NCBI GenBank assembly: GCA_029059705.1
Contig: JAIDVM010000007.1
Coordinates: forward strand, 1-64,000
Direction of reading: 5' to 3'
DNA from: Clostridia bacterium
GTDB lineage: Bacteria; Bacillota; Clostridia; Christensenellales; Borkfalkiaceae
DNA length: 64,000 nucleotides
A program made the position numbers and the translations under genes. Below are positions 8,099-16,983 of this stretch, piece after piece. The notes under the pieces were generated by a model. That model did no database searches. It was not told where the DNA came from and saw only the letters and a program-made list of their open reading frames with translations. Within the stretch, counting starts at the first letter, position 1, and every line of letters begins with the position of its first letter.

Positions 8099-10534
8099 TT
8101 ATTTTTCGTCCTTTGGCAGCTTTGGAGCCTTTATTTTGGAACAGAATTTTTTAATTGCCCCCAATATATGCCCGTTTGAAAGCAAAACCATGCCCTCGGC
8201 AAAGTTAAAGGGCAGGCGGGTTGTGGTCATGGACATAGACCTTAAACAATTGCCGTTTAAAATGTTTTCCAAAAACGCCGCGCCCTTTATGCGGTTGTCG
8301 CGCTCGGCTCCCTCGGGCAGTTTTTTCGCCTTTTTAAGCTGTTTTTTAGGCATACTCATAACGGCGGAATACAAAATTTTTCCAAAAACCGTTGCTTTTA
8401 AGTCGATAAACGGGCTTTCCAAAGTTATCGGCTTTTTAGGCGGCAGCGGCGGAATTTTCAGCCCGCTCATCTTTTCAAAGATTTCTTCGGTAATATTTTG
8501 CAAATTGCACCCCGAATATGCCGCGTTTATTTCCGTTTCGTAAGGAATTTCAACCTCTTCCCCCTCCACGGTTACGCTCTGCGCAAGCACGGGCGTTATG
8601 CAATCCCTGCAAATCTCAACGGTATATTCACCGCCCTCCAAAACTCGGCGGCAAAGCTCTACGTTATAATATTTCAAATCGGAAATTTCAAAATTAAGCG
8701 TTACCCGCTTGCTTTCGCCCGCCTTTAAAAATACCTTTTCAAATGCGCGCAATTCCGTTGCGGGCTTAAAAACTCCTCCCTCGGGCGGGCGGACGTAAAG
8801 CTGAACGACCTCTGTGCCGCCGCAACCTCCCGCATTAGTAACAGTAACCTTGGCGGTTACCCTTTCGCCCGCGCGGGTAACGGTTAAGTTTTCGTAATTA
8901 AAGCTCGTATACGACAGCCCGAAGCCAAACGGAAAAGCCACGTCTTTTTTTGCCGTCGCATAATAGCGGTAGCCGACGAACACGCTTTCCTTATAAACCT
9001 CGTTTTGGCACTTTGAAAATTCCGCGCCGAAGGGCACGTCGTTATAGCTTTTAACCCAGCTTTCGGCAAGCCTGCCGCTCGGTGAAACCTCGCCGAAAAG
9101 CAGCTTATAAACCGCCGTGCCGCAGTTCTGCCCGCCCAAAAGCATGTTTAAAACCGCGCCCGACTTTTCTGCAAACGGAAGTTCCACAACCGAGCCGCCG
9201 AATAGCACCACAACAACTTTTTTGCCCGCCGAAATCAGCGCGGAAATTAAATCGAGCTGGTTTTGCGGAAGGCTTAAATTTTCGCGGTCGCGCCCCTCGC
9301 TTTCGGTCAAATCGGTCAGCCCCGCAAACACCAAAACGCTTTCAAAGCCCTTGCTTAAATCAACCGCCTCCTTCAATAATTTTTCGTCGGTTTTCCCGCT
9401 GTTTTCGGCGTAACCGCGCGCGTAAACGTAATTCACTCCCCGCCCGTCAAAGGCGTCCTTCGGCGTGGTTAGGCTCGTGGGGTTTATCATGGAGCTTCCC
9501 GCCCCCTGATAGCGCATCTTTTGGAATAAGTCCCCTACTATGCAGTACTTTTCACCCTTTTCAAGCGGCAAAATGCCGTCGTTTTTCATTAAAACGGCGC
9601 AATCGGCGGCTACTTCGGCGGCAAGCTCGTTATGAGCCTTAAAATCCGCCGTAGACGGGGCGTTTTTTGCGGTGCAATATTCAATTAACCGCAATATATC
9701 CAGCACGCAATCGTCCAAAAGCGAAATTTTAAGCCCGCCGCTTTTAACCGCGTCCACTATACTTTTGCGGCAGATTAACGTATCCCCCGGCATTTCCAGC
9801 GAAAGGCGCGCCTTAACCGCCTCCACTCTGTCGCGGATTGCGCCCCAGTCAGTCATCACGGTTCCTTCAAAGCCCCATTCGCCGCGCAAAATATCGTTTA
9901 ACAGCCGCTTATTCTCCGAGCAAAAAACGCCGTTTACTCGGTTATAGGCGCACATCACGGCTTGGGGCTTGACGCGTTTAACTATGTGTTCGAAAGCCTT
10001 TAAATACACGTCGCGGATTGTCCGCTCATCGGCAATGCTGTTACCCATAAAGCGGTAATTTTCGCTGTTGTTCACGGCAAAGTGCTTTACGCACGCGGCA
10101 ACGCCCTTGCTTTGAATTCCTTCAACCTCGGCAGCCGCCAGCACTCCCGCAAGAAGCGGGTCTTCGGAAAAATATTCAAAGTTTCTGCCGCAAAGCGGAT
10201 TGCGCTTTATGTTCACGCCGGGGCCGAGCAGCACGTTTACGCCGTAATGCCTGCACTCTTCGGCTATCGCCTCGCCTACGCGACGGGCGTTATTCGCATT
10301 AAAGCCGCAAGCAAGCGCCGCCGCCGTGGGAAACGCCGTCGAAGGTTCGCTTTGCGAAATGCCGTTGTCCTGCTCGCCCGTCTGCTTTCTAAGCCCGTGA
10401 GGGCCGTCCGCCATGCTAAGCGAGGGAATTTTAAGCCGCGGCACGGGATTTGTGTGCATAAAGTCGGTGCCCGCAACAAGCGCCGCTTTTTCCTCAACGG
10501 TAAGCTCTTGTAAAATTTTTTGCAATTCATCCAT
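8099..10534 (-). CDS. GH3 family beta-glucosidase
   Basis: 811 residues, no signal peptide, so a cytoplasmic glycosidase releasing monosaccharides from beta-linked oligosaccharides; the exact sugar cannot be told. GH3 N-domain: substrate-binding KHFAVNN (150-156) and nucleophile Asp229 in GTVMTDWGA. The GH3 C-domain follows (acid/base region around residues 420-480), then a fibronectin III-like domain (about 590-660: TVTNAGGCGGTEVVQLYV). A final 110 residues (IPPLPPKKP to the end) form an extension also familiar from other clostridial GH3 enzymes. The start is the first ATG after a strong promoter, without a Shine-Dalgarno sequence. It is a single-gene unit, convergent with the comF-like gene. 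Confidence 0.92.
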   Translation of the reverse strand: MDELQKILQELTVEEKAALVAGTDFMHTNPVPRLKIPSLSMADGPHGLRKQTGEQDNGISQSEPSTAFPTAAALACGFNANNARRVGEAIAEECRHYGVNVLLGPGVNIKRNPLCGRNFEYFSEDPLLAGVLAAAEVEGIQSKGVAACVKHFAVNNSENYRFMGNSIADERTIRDVYLKAFEHIVKRVKPQAVMCAYNRVNGVFCSENKRLLNDILRGEWGFEGTVMTDWGAIRDRVEAVKARLSLEMPGDTLICRKSIVDAVKSGGLKISLLDDCVLDILRLIEYCTAKNAPSTADFKAHNELAAEVAADCAVLMKNDGILPLEKGEKYCIVGDLFQKMRYQGAGSSMINPTSLTTPKDAFDGRGVNYVYARGYAENSGKTDEKLLKEAVDLSKGFESVLVFAGLTDLTESEGRDRENLSLPQNQLDLISALISAGKKVVVVLFGGSVVELPFAEKSGAVLNMLLGGQNCGTAVYKLLFGEVSPSGRLAESWVKSYNDVPFGAEFSKCQNEVYKESVFVGYRYYATAKKDVAFPFGFGLSYTSFNYENLTVTRAGERVTAKVTVTNAGGCGGTEVVQLYVRPPEGGVFKPATELRAFEKVFLKAGESKRVTLNFEISDLKYYNVELCRRVLEGGEYTVEICRDCITPVLAQSVTVEGEEVEIPYETEINAAYSGCNLQNITEEIFEKMSGLKIPPLPPKKPITLESPFIDLKATVFGKILYSAVMSMPKKQLKKAKKLPEGAERDNRIKGAAFLENILNGNCLRSMSMTTTRLPFNFAEGMVLLSNGHILGAIKKFCSKIKAPKLPKDEK

Positions 10535-10544
10535 AACCGCACTT

Positions 10545-10574
10545 ATTATAACACGGTTTTGCGTAAGATTTCAA
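10545..10574 (-). promoter_or_regulatory. GH3 gene promoter with near-leaderless start
   Basis: Minus strand -35 TTGAAA (10569-10574), 18-base spacer, -10 TATAAT (10545-10550). The ATG starts 10 bases beyond the -10, predicting a leader of about 3-4 bases. Confidence 0.75.
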
Positions 10575-10607
10575 CGGTTATAAAAAATAACCGCAAAAAT
10601 TGCGGTT
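10575..10607. other. Two overlapping, mutually exclusive hairpins
   Basis: CGGTTAT/ATAACCG (10575-10593) and AACCGCAA/TTGCGGTT (10589-10607) share the AACCG segment. Read on the minus strand, the second is followed by ATTTTTT, like an intrinsic terminator placed just upstream of the GH3 promoter. No gene is seen reading into it. The remaining bases up to 10690 show nothing else. Confidence 0.45.
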
Positions 10608-10689
10608 TTGGATTGCAAGTGAATTTTAATTGTCAGCGCAGAAATTTATCCGGGCGCGCAAAAAATTGAAAGAAACGCGTTAAAATCGC

Positions 10690-10718
10690 TTGTAATTTTT
10701 CGTTTTGTTTTATATAAT
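10690..10718 (+). promoter_or_regulatory. tRNA-Gln promoter
   Basis: TTGTAA (10690-10695), 17-base spacer, TATAAT (10713-10718), about 55 bases before the tRNA. Confidence 0.7.
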
Positions 10719-10772
10719 AATTGCGTAATCAAGGCAAAGTTGCATTTTCCTAATTACATTCAAACTGAATAT

Positions 10773-10847
10773 TGGGGTGTCGCCAAGCGGTAAGGCAACG
10801 GACTCTGACTCCGTCATTCGTTGGTTCAAATCCAGCTACCCCAGCCA
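10773..10847 (+). tRNA. tRNA-Gln (anticodon CTG)
   Basis: Full cloverleaf: acceptor TGGGGTG pairs with TACCCCA (one G-U), anticodon stem ACGGA/TCCGT, loop CTCTGAC giving anticodon CTG for CAG codons, T-arm with GGTTCAAATCC, encoded CCA at 10845-10847. Confidence 0.95.
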
Positions 10848-10850
10848 CTA

Positions 10851-10898
10851 AAAACCCGAATTGAACACAAAAAAGTGCTCGGTTTGGGTTTTTATTTT
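10851..10898 (+). terminator. tRNA-Gln terminator
   Basis: Imperfect stem AAAACCCGAA.../...GGTTTGGGTTTT with loop AAAAAA, then TTTATTTT. Confidence 0.7.
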
Positions 10899-10925
10899 AA
10901 AGTCGGCAGAATAAACAGCTACATA

Positions 10926-10953
10926 TTGACTTTTATTCTCAATTTGATATAAT
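10926..10953 (+). promoter_or_regulatory. Promoter of the small frameshifted gene
   Basis: TTGACT (10926-10931), 16-base spacer, TATAAT (10948-10953), 33 bases before the ATG at 10987. Confidence 0.7.
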
Positions 10954-10986
10954 ATAGACACAAAGACTATTTTAAGAGAAGCGAAT

Positions 10987-11266
10987 ATGAAAAAACCAAT
11001 AATTGATAAAAGCAATTACAAACAATATAGCACTCTTATCAAAGAACGAAAAACATTATTAAAAAATGTTAATACGTATTTCGGCATTGCCGTTGGTTCG
11101 GAGGATTTTTTTTGGAGCAGCGGGCGCCGTAGTCGGAACAGCAACAGCGCAAGATAAATCATATACCACATTCTTGATAATTTTTAATGACGACAGCCGC
11201 ACAACTCAAACTGTTGAAAACGAGTCCACACTCTATAATCACTTTATAAAATTTTTAGAAGTGTAA
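10987..11266 (+). pseudogene. Small protein gene broken by a +1 frameshift in a T8 run
   Basis: Not a recognised family. The ATG at 10987 follows AAGAGAAG and opens a frame (MKKPIIDKSNYKQYST...) that becomes unnatural after residue 38 and stops near 11154. The second half continues in the next frame (FFGAAGAVVGTA..., then TTFLIIFNDD...) to a stop at 11264-11266. The frames meet at eight T's near 11105-11112; one T fewer would restore a single 92-residue protein: a charged N-terminus, a short glycine/alanine hydrophobic stretch, then a beta-type C-terminal domain. It has its own promoter. It is either a true disrupted or slipping gene or a homopolymer error. Its C-terminus resembles that of the protein at 46789. 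Confidence 0.7.
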
Positions 11267-11311
11267 TCCAGCACAATAAACCTTATTATAAAATATTGGT
11301 AATTTTAGTTT

Positions 11312-11342
11312 AATCTTCTTATTACGCAAAAGTAAGAAGATT
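11312..11342. other. Stem-loop after the small gene
   Basis: Perfect 10-base arms AATCTTCTTA/TAAGAAGATT around an 11-base loop; weak or no T-run, so terminator function is uncertain. Confidence 0.45.
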
Positions 11343-11387
11343 TGGCTGCCGGACAATAAGATTTTATTATACGGCTATCCGTTGACT

Positions 11388-11405
11388 TTTTTAGCCGGCT
11401 AAAAA
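11388..11405. promoter_or_regulatory. 18-base perfect palindrome
   Basis: TTTTTAGCCGGCTAAAAA, about 40 bases before the -35 of the transglutaminase-like gene. Either a regulator site or a second small hairpin terminator for the upstream gene. Confidence 0.4.
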
Positions 11406-11416
11406 CAATGCAAATT

Positions 11417-11444
11417 CGCCCGCGGAATTTTACGGGCGTTTTTT
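11417..11444 (+). terminator. Intrinsic terminator upstream of the transglutaminase-like gene
   Basis: CGCCCG/CGGGCG arms with a 10-base loop, then TTTTTTG. It insulates the next promoter from transcription of the small gene. Confidence 0.75.
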
Positions 11445-11445
11445 G

Positions 11446-11474
11446 TTGCAAAAATTTATTTAACCACTTATAAT
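11446..11474 (+). promoter_or_regulatory. Promoter of the transglutaminase-like gene
   Basis: TTGCAA (11446-11451), 17-base spacer, TATAAT (11469-11474), followed by ribosome binding site GGAGGT (11495-11500) and ATG at 11504. Confidence 0.8.
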
Positions 11475-11503
11475 GTTCGGGTAAATGTTTTTTCGGAGGT
11501 ATT

Positions 11504-14320
11504 ATGAAAACAACAGCAAAACGCACGGGCGCAATGATTTCTGTTGCAGCCTACGCATTAACCTTGTTTACGGGGTTAGGCTTTATATTCGGAAAATCCG
11601 CATTTGCCGACACAACGCCCGCTAACGAAGGTTTAACCTACTTTTACGAAGGACTTAGATACAACCCGAGAGCGACTAAGTTTTATAACGCGTTTGAAAC
11701 GCTTAACCAAAACGGTTCGTTTAAAAAGAACGAAGTCGATTTCGACATAGTCGGAAACGGCGTTGCGGTTGCCGAAGACGTAAAGAGCTACGTTGAAGAC
11801 GGCGACTCGAAATTGCCCGTAGCATTCAGCGCGGGGCGCGACGCCTTTCTTATGGACCACCCCGACATATTCTACGCCGACCTCTTCGGCGTTTCGTTAA
11901 GCGCGGGCTTGCAAAACGGCAATTACGTTGCCTTTCTTGACACGAGCCGCACCGACACCCTTTACCTCGGCAACATAGATACTGAAGAAAAAGTAAACTC
12001 CGCTATTGCAAAATACGAAGCAAAGATAACGGAAGTTGTAAGCGGCGCAAAAGCCGCGGGCGACGACGCAAAAACGCAAATCGAATACGTAAACAAATAC
12101 ATAAGCGACAACGTGGAATACGATTTTTGCACCACTCCCGACGTCTATTTGCCCGATGCCGATTACATAGATACCGCCTACGGCGCGCTTGTAAACGGCA
12201 AGGCAATCTGCGGCGGCTATGCAAAAGCTTTTAAAGCCGTTTTGGACAGACTTAATATCCCCTGCGTGTGCGTACAGGGTTACAGCTGCTCTTCGTCCGA
12301 CTCACAATACGTTGCGCATATGTGGAACGCGGTGAAGCTCGAAGGTCAATGGTATGCGGTAGACCCTACCTGGAACGACACCACGGGCAAAAACGACTGG
12401 CTGTTTTTGGGGGAAAAAGCTATTTCCCGCGACCATGTGGAAGACCCCGTAATTTCGTCCTCGGGCTACGAGCTTAAATATCCCGCGTTAAAGCCTTATA
12501 ACTACGGCAACGACACCGACGACAACGGCATGACGATTAAGGGCGAATACAGCGATAATCCCGACGGCAACGGCAAAACGTGCAAGCTTACTATCGTATA
12601 CGACGGAATGGGCGCTAAAAAGCTTGAACAGCAAGGCAAATATCTTGCGACGCGTTTGGGCGACAAACAGGAAGACGGCTCTATAACTTGGGGTAGCTGG
12701 TGCAACTTTGTAATTATGGCTGACTTTATGTTCCCCAGCGCATACAAATACACCGATAAAGCAAGCTATATATATATGAACGCAAATATAGATTATATTC
12801 AGTTTGCTCTTATAGATTACGCTCCCGACTCGCGTGATGCCCTTGGTCCTACTTATCCAAACAAACCCGAATACGGCGACCTTGCGGGCAAGCCCTGTTA
12901 TTATATGTATGATGAAATTAAACTCACCGATGAGCATATAAGCCAGCCGAGCACGCCTTATCAAAACGAGGGCTACGGCAGTTATATCCCTGCACCCGGC
13001 GCAAACGTTACCCCCACTAATACAGGCAAACTTAAAGTGGACGGCACTTACGAAATGAAATTCGTTTACACCGATACGCTTGTGCTTGCCGAAGGCAAAA
13101 CCATTGAGGACGTAGGGCTTAACATAGAAACCGCGCGCGGCAACGATACCGTAAACGATAACGTTGAGGTAACCGACTTTAAATGGGACGGCAACAAGAC
13201 CATAACGTTTACCTTCAAGCCCAGCAAAATGTTTATACACAACGGCACTTATTACTACTTTACGCCCACCAACCTTGTAGGCAAAAGAAGCAATAAAACC
13301 CCCGACCCCGTAAGTTACGTATTTTCGGGCAAAAACGTGGTGTGCAGCAAAATATTCAACGACGGCAGACTTTACATAAGCTCCTACGGCACGCCCAACA
13401 TTTTGGACACCTCTAACCTTGCCTTAAACGATTTCAAGGACGAAGACGGAAACTATTACGCAAAAGACCAAAGAAGCCAGCTTTTGCTTGTAGCTGACAA
13501 GGCGGGCAACAAAAAGACGGAAACGATGCTCGACATGCTCGAAACGAAAGAAAATATTGCAAAGGAAGATATCGTCACCACGGCAACCTATGAAATCAGC
13601 CTTCAGCTTTGCGGCGTAGTCACCAGCGTTCCCAACGGTAGCTATTTGCAGGTTGCGTTCGGCTTCCCCGAAGGCTTCAGCCCCGACGACGAGGGAACGA
13701 CCTTTAAAATCTACCACTACACGCACGACAACAAAGGAAATATAACGGGTATCGAAGAAATCCCCGTAATTATCACCCAATACGGTCTTATTGCAAAGGT
13801 AACGAGCTTCAGCCCCTTCACCGTCGTTCAGGTTAAAAAATCCGCGGTAGAAGAAAGCCAAACCAAGAGCGTTTACGCAAGCGTTATAGGCAACGGCGGT
13901 TCGATTGACAACAGCGGAATTAACGTTGTCGAAGGCGACGAAATAACCTATAACATAACCGCGCAAGAAGGATATCAGCTTGACAAGGTTATGTTAAACG
14001 GCGAAGCGCTTGAAAACGTAACCAAAGACACAACGGCGGTTACTCTCACCAAGGAACAGCTTGCCGAAGGCAACACACTTGAATTTTCGTTTGTAAGAAG
14101 CGCGGCGGCAGAAAGCTATGCAGCAAGGGGCATTGAAATTAAAACCCCCAACACGATAGTTTTGAACGCGGATGAAATTGCAAGCTATTTTGCAGGGCCC
14201 GACACAAACTCGACGGCAGTTTGGGTAACCGTAGGAGTTTTGGCTGTTACGCTTGCATGCAGCGCGCTGGCTATTTATATTGCGGTGGTTAAAACCCGCC
14301 CCGCAAAACGCAGAAGATAA
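11504..14320 (+). CDS. Secreted, membrane-anchored transglutaminase-like surface protein
   Basis: 938 residues. A signal peptide ends near AFA|DT (35/36). The transglutaminase/protease-like core carries a complete visible triad: Cys236 in NGKAICGGYAKAF, His272 in VAHMWNAV and Asp287 in WYAVDPTW. A long beta-rich region follows (about 340-800), with an InlB-like B-repeat around 795-850 (GNGGSIDN...EGYQLDKVMLNG). A single membrane helix (about 907-927) and basic tail KTRPAKRRR end it, with no LPxTG. The core may crosslink or cleave surface proteins or peptidoglycan; the substrate cannot be read from sequence. Monocistronic, with its own promoter and terminators on both sides. Confidence 0.85.
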   Translation: MKTTAKRTGAMISVAAYALTLFTGLGFIFGKSAFADTTPANEGLTYFYEGLRYNPRATKFYNAFETLNQNGSFKKNEVDFDIVGNGVAVAEDVKSYVEDGDSKLPVAFSAGRDAFLMDHPDIFYADLFGVSLSAGLQNGNYVAFLDTSRTDTLYLGNIDTEEKVNSAIAKYEAKITEVVSGAKAAGDDAKTQIEYVNKYISDNVEYDFCTTPDVYLPDADYIDTAYGALVNGKAICGGYAKAFKAVLDRLNIPCVCVQGYSCSSSDSQYVAHMWNAVKLEGQWYAVDPTWNDTTGKNDWLFLGEKAISRDHVEDPVISSSGYELKYPALKPYNYGNDTDDNGMTIKGEYSDNPDGNGKTCKLTIVYDGMGAKKLEQQGKYLATRLGDKQEDGSITWGSWCNFVIMADFMFPSAYKYTDKASYIYMNANIDYIQFALIDYAPDSRDALGPTYPNKPEYGDLAGKPCYYMYDEIKLTDEHISQPSTPYQNEGYGSYIPAPGANVTPTNTGKLKVDGTYEMKFVYTDTLVLAEGKTIEDVGLNIETARGNDTVNDNVEVTDFKWDGNKTITFTFKPSKMFIHNGTYYYFTPTNLVGKRSNKTPDPVSYVFSGKNVVCSKIFNDGRLYISSYGTPNILDTSNLALNDFKDEDGNYYAKDQRSQLLLVADKAGNKKTETMLDMLETKENIAKEDIVTTATYEISLQLCGVVTSVPNGSYLQVAFGFPEGFSPDDEGTTFKIYHYTHDNKGNITGIEEIPVIITQYGLIAKVTSFSPFTVVQVKKSAVEESQTKSVYASVIGNGGSIDNSGINVVEGDEITYNITAQEGYQLDKVMLNGEALENVTKDTTAVTLTKEQLAEGNTLEFSFVRSAAAESYAARGIEIKTPNTIVLNADEIASYFAGPDTNSTAVWVTVGVLAVTLACSALAIYIAVVKTRPAKRRR

Positions 14321-14343
14321 GCCTGAAAATTGAATAAAAATAA

Positions 14344-14380
14344 AGCGGGCGCGGATTTAATCCGCGCCCGCTGTTTTTTT
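14344..14380. terminator. Bidirectional terminator between convergent genes
   Basis: Palindrome 14344-14372 (AGCGGGCGCGGATT arm), followed on the plus strand by GTTTTTTTG. Confidence 0.9.
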
Positions 14381-14398
14381 GTTTTGGTGTTTTAAGTT

Positions 14399-16009
14399 TT
14401 ATGCGTCAACGCCTAAACCGTTGTCAACGTAATTTATATTGCTGAACGTTGCCACAACGCCGCGGGTTGCATAAAGGCAAAGATAAATATATTCGTTATC
14501 TATACTTTCCAAGCTTAAATCCGTGAACATACTCTGTTCGGTATAATCGTCGTACTTTACGGTAAAGGTCTGGTTATCCTTTTTAATATAAAGCGTATGC
14601 GTGTCGCCCTCGGCAAGAGTTCCTCCGTTGCCTGAATTTACAAGCTTGCTGTCCTTTCTCATATAAATAACCGATTTTGCGGTTGCATCGCCATAGTAAC
14701 CCGCCGAAATATAGTTACTGCTGACGGAAACGGCGTTGTCTACATACATGTCGTCGCGCAGCATAAGCCCGAAGCCCGACTGCGTATTGTTCCCCTCGGA
14801 AATATATTTATCTATCTTAACGGTCACGGTAATTTCAAAATTTTGCAATCTGTCTAACTGCATATATACCGCAGCTAAGCCGTCGCTGCCGCCCTCTATT
14901 TTGCCGGTTACCGTTTTAGCGCCGACTGTAAATTTATCTCCGTTCTGTTCGACAATAAAGTTGGTGTCGTTAAGATTTTTTGAACCGCCAAGATTACCAA
15001 ACACCGTACCGTGCCATTTTTCGTCCGTTACGGTAGTCCATAACGAAGATGTTCCCGTAGGCGCTTTATAATCAACGTGCACGTATCCGTTTGCTACGCC
15101 CGCGGCAACGCCGTCAGCCAGCGAAGCGGTTTTATCGGGTTTTGCAATATCCGATTTAACGTATTTCCCAAGAGAATTCGTAGAATTTTTCAATGTGTCG
15201 GCTATGTAATAGGCGTTCATTCTCGCGCCGTATAAGTTAGTATGCGTTGCGTCTACCGACGTTTTGCTTTCGGTTGTAAGCCTGTGATAATTCAAAGCCT
15301 CGTCATATCCCTTAGCGGTATAATCCTCTTTCGTCAAAGTAGTTAAGTCAACCACGGTAACGTTCTTTTCTGCGCCAAGGTCGCGTATCGCCTGCGCGTA
15401 ATCGCCGCCCGCATAAGTCACTCCTCCAACCGTTGTTGTTGACGTCACGTGTTCGGAAGAATAAGAATTGTTTGTTTTAAGCCTTACGATTGGCGTGCAC
15501 AAAATGGGCGTTGCTCCCTTATCCGTTGCAAGTTTTATATAATTATCGTAAAGAGTTTTCTTAAAAGAAGCGTAGCGTTCATTGATTTTTTCGGTTGAGT
15601 CGGTTGCAAGGTTGGGGTTTGTATACCTTGCGACTTCCGCCTTTTCGTCGTTATGACCAAAACCGATAATAAGATAGTCGCCCGACGTAATTCCCGAAGA
15701 AAGCGTTGAGTAATTTGTTTCCGAAAGGAAGCTGTAAGAGCTTCTGCCAGAAATAGCAAGATTTACAACTTTTCCTCCCTCGCCCATATTTAAATAATTT
15801 TCGATTTGCGTGCCGTAACCGAATCGGGGCTGGTATTCCTTGTCCGTAAACGAACATACCGTCGAGTCGCCCACTACGTATACTTTTGAAGTGAGTTTCT
15901 CCCCTTCGCCCGCGGGCGGGTTGCCATTTCCTCCGCAAGCCGTTGCCACAAGCACGCCCGTTGCCATGCTTGTTGCAAGAAATAACGCCAAAATTTTTTT
16001 CTTTTTCAT
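14399..16009 (-). CDS. SGNH/GDSL esterase lipoprotein with C-terminal beta-sandwich
   Basis: 536 residues. Signal peptide and lipobox VATAC place the lipid Cys at residue 25. The SGNH domain (about 42-280) shows Block I GDST with nucleophile Ser49, a SGRSS block, GFGHND (block III) and a DATHTN block with the catalytic Asp/His, the arrangement of rhamnogalacturonan acetylesterase-type enzymes. Residues about 330-530 form a concanavalin-like or DUF1080-like domain (DRLQNFEITVTVKI...). Likely role: removing acetyl groups from plant polysaccharides at the cell surface. An AAGGAG site precedes the ATG. It follows a second SGNH gene by 65 bases, suggesting a deacetylation pair. Confidence 0.85.
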   Translation of the reverse strand: MKKKKILALFLATSMATGVLVATACGGNGNPPAGEGEKLTSKVYVVGDSTVCSFTDKEYQPRFGYGTQIENYLNMGEGGKVVNLAISGRSSYSFLSETNYSTLSSGITSGDYLIIGFGHNDEKAEVARYTNPNLATDSTEKINERYASFKKTLYDNYIKLATDKGATPILCTPIVRLKTNNSYSSEHVTSTTTVGGVTYAGGDYAQAIRDLGAEKNVTVVDLTTLTKEDYTAKGYDEALNYHRLTTESKTSVDATHTNLYGARMNAYYIADTLKNSTNSLGKYVKSDIAKPDKTASLADGVAAGVANGYVHVDYKAPTGTSSLWTTVTDEKWHGTVFGNLGGSKNLNDTNFIVEQNGDKFTVGAKTVTGKIEGGSDGLAAVYMQLDRLQNFEITVTVKIDKYISEGNNTQSGFGLMLRDDMYVDNAVSVSSNYISAGYYGDATAKSVIYMRKDSKLVNSGNGGTLAEGDTHTLYIKKDNQTFTVKYDDYTEQSMFTDLSLESIDNEYIYLCLYATRGVVATFSNINYVDNGLGVDA

Positions 16010-16040
16010 TTTTTTCTCCTTATCCCATATAATATTTCAA

Positions 16041-16064
16041 CGGCACGAAAATTTTTCCGTGCCG
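16041..16064. other. Hairpin between the two esterase genes
   Basis: CGGCACG/CGTGCCG arms around a 10-base A/T loop, 30 bases before the lipoprotein start; no convincing T-run follows on the minus strand. It may tune relative expression of the two genes. Confidence 0.5.
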
Positions 16065-16074
16065 CAATTATTTT

Positions 16075-16683
16075 TTATAAAAGGTGTTTTCTTATCGCCT
16101 TTATTGCCGTGTCGGCAATCAGCCGCGAGCCGCGGTGCGTGGGGTGCACGCCGTCGGGCGAGTATTCCGTGTAGGGAATGGTTTGGCAAAGCCCGTTAAA
16201 CATTTCGTCGTAAGCGACGAACTCGTCGGCAAGCTCAAGCCCAACGCTGTTTATTATCGCAAGCTCCTTATTAAAAAGAGGACGCAGCCTGAATTTGTCG
16301 GGAGCGGGCAAAAGGAACGGTTCCAAAAAAATAAGGACTATCCCCGCCTGTTTTATTTTGGTTAAAAGCGCCTTGAAATCCGCTTCGAACTTTTTTAAAT
16401 CGAGCTCCGCGCCGTGTTTAAACTTGTGCCAAGTGTCGTTTATGCCTATCATTATAACCGCGGCGTCGGGTTTTTCAGCAATTACGTCCTCTTCCACGCG
16501 CGCAAGCAAATCGCCCACTCTGTCGCCCGAAACGCCCTTGTTTATAAGTTCTATTCCCCTGTCGGGATAAAGCGGCAAAAGCTTGTCCGAAAGAATTTTT
16601 ACGTAACCGTCGCCGAGCGACTTTTCGTTTTGGCGGTCGCGGCCGCAGTCGGTGATTGAATCGCCGAAAAAGATAATTTTCAT
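16075..16683 (-). CDS. Cytoplasmic SGNH/GDSL hydrolase
   Basis: 202 residues, single domain, no signal peptide. Block I FFGDSITDCG gives nucleophile Ser9, block II VSGDRVGDL the Gly, block III IGINDTWH the Asn, and block V DGVHPTHRG the Asp-x-x-His pair, so all four catalytic positions are present. Members deacetylate sugars or hydrolyse short acyl esters; next to the lipoprotein esterase, intracellular deacetylation of imported oligosaccharides is a reasonable inference. GAGGGG precedes the ATG. Confidence 0.88.
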   Translation of the reverse strand: MKIIFFGDSITDCGRDRQNEKSLGDGYVKILSDKLLPLYPDRGIELINKGVSGDRVGDLLARVEEDVIAEKPDAAVIMIGINDTWHKFKHGAELDLKKFEADFKALLTKIKQAGIVLIFLEPFLLPAPDKFRLRPLFNKELAIINSVGLELADEFVAYDEMFNGLCQTIPYTEYSPDGVHPTHRGSRLIADTAIKAIRKHLL

Positions 16684-16793
16684 GTTTCCCCTCTAATTCC
16701 GCGCCAAGAGCGCGCCTGAAACAATTTTAACACATTGAATTTTGTTGTGCAAGGGGTGAAATTAAAAAACTTTTAAAAGAATGAAATAAAGTT

Positions 16794-16822
16794 TTGACAA
16801 ACACGTAAAATTATGATATATT
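16794..16822 (+). promoter_or_regulatory. tRNA-Ser promoter
   Basis: Perfect -35 TTGACA (16794-16799), 17-base spacer, TATATT (16817-16822), 20 bases before the tRNA. Confidence 0.85.
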
Positions 16823-16842
16823 AAATTAGCTTTGAGCGGCAA

Positions 16843-16933
16843 GCGGAAGTACCCAAGTGGCTCAAGGGGCTCCCCTGCTAAGGGAGTAGTGCGGGAAACT
16901 GCAGCGAGGGTTCAAATCCCTCCTTCCGCGCCA
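16843..16933 (+). tRNA. tRNA-Ser (anticodon GCT)
   Basis: Acceptor GCGGAAG/CTTCCGC, anticodon stem CTCCC/GGGAG with loop CTGCTAA giving GCT, a long variable arm typical of serine tRNA, T-arm GGTTCAAATCC, encoded CCA at 16931-16933. Confidence 0.96.
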
Positions 16934-16981
16934 ATAAGGACGCAAGTTGAACATTTTGTTTGATTTGCGTCCTTATTTTTT
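16934..16981 (+). terminator. tRNA-Ser terminator
   Basis: AATAAGGACGCAA pairs with TTGCGTCCTTATT around a long loop, followed by TTTTTT. Confidence 0.88.
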
Positions 16982-16983
16982 GT

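Noticed and set aside
11066-11266. ATG 11066 as start of an intact 66-residue gene
   Set aside because: No ribosome binding site, and the first 12 residues are unnatural; the upstream frame has the promoter, site and start, so a frameshifted longer gene explains it better.
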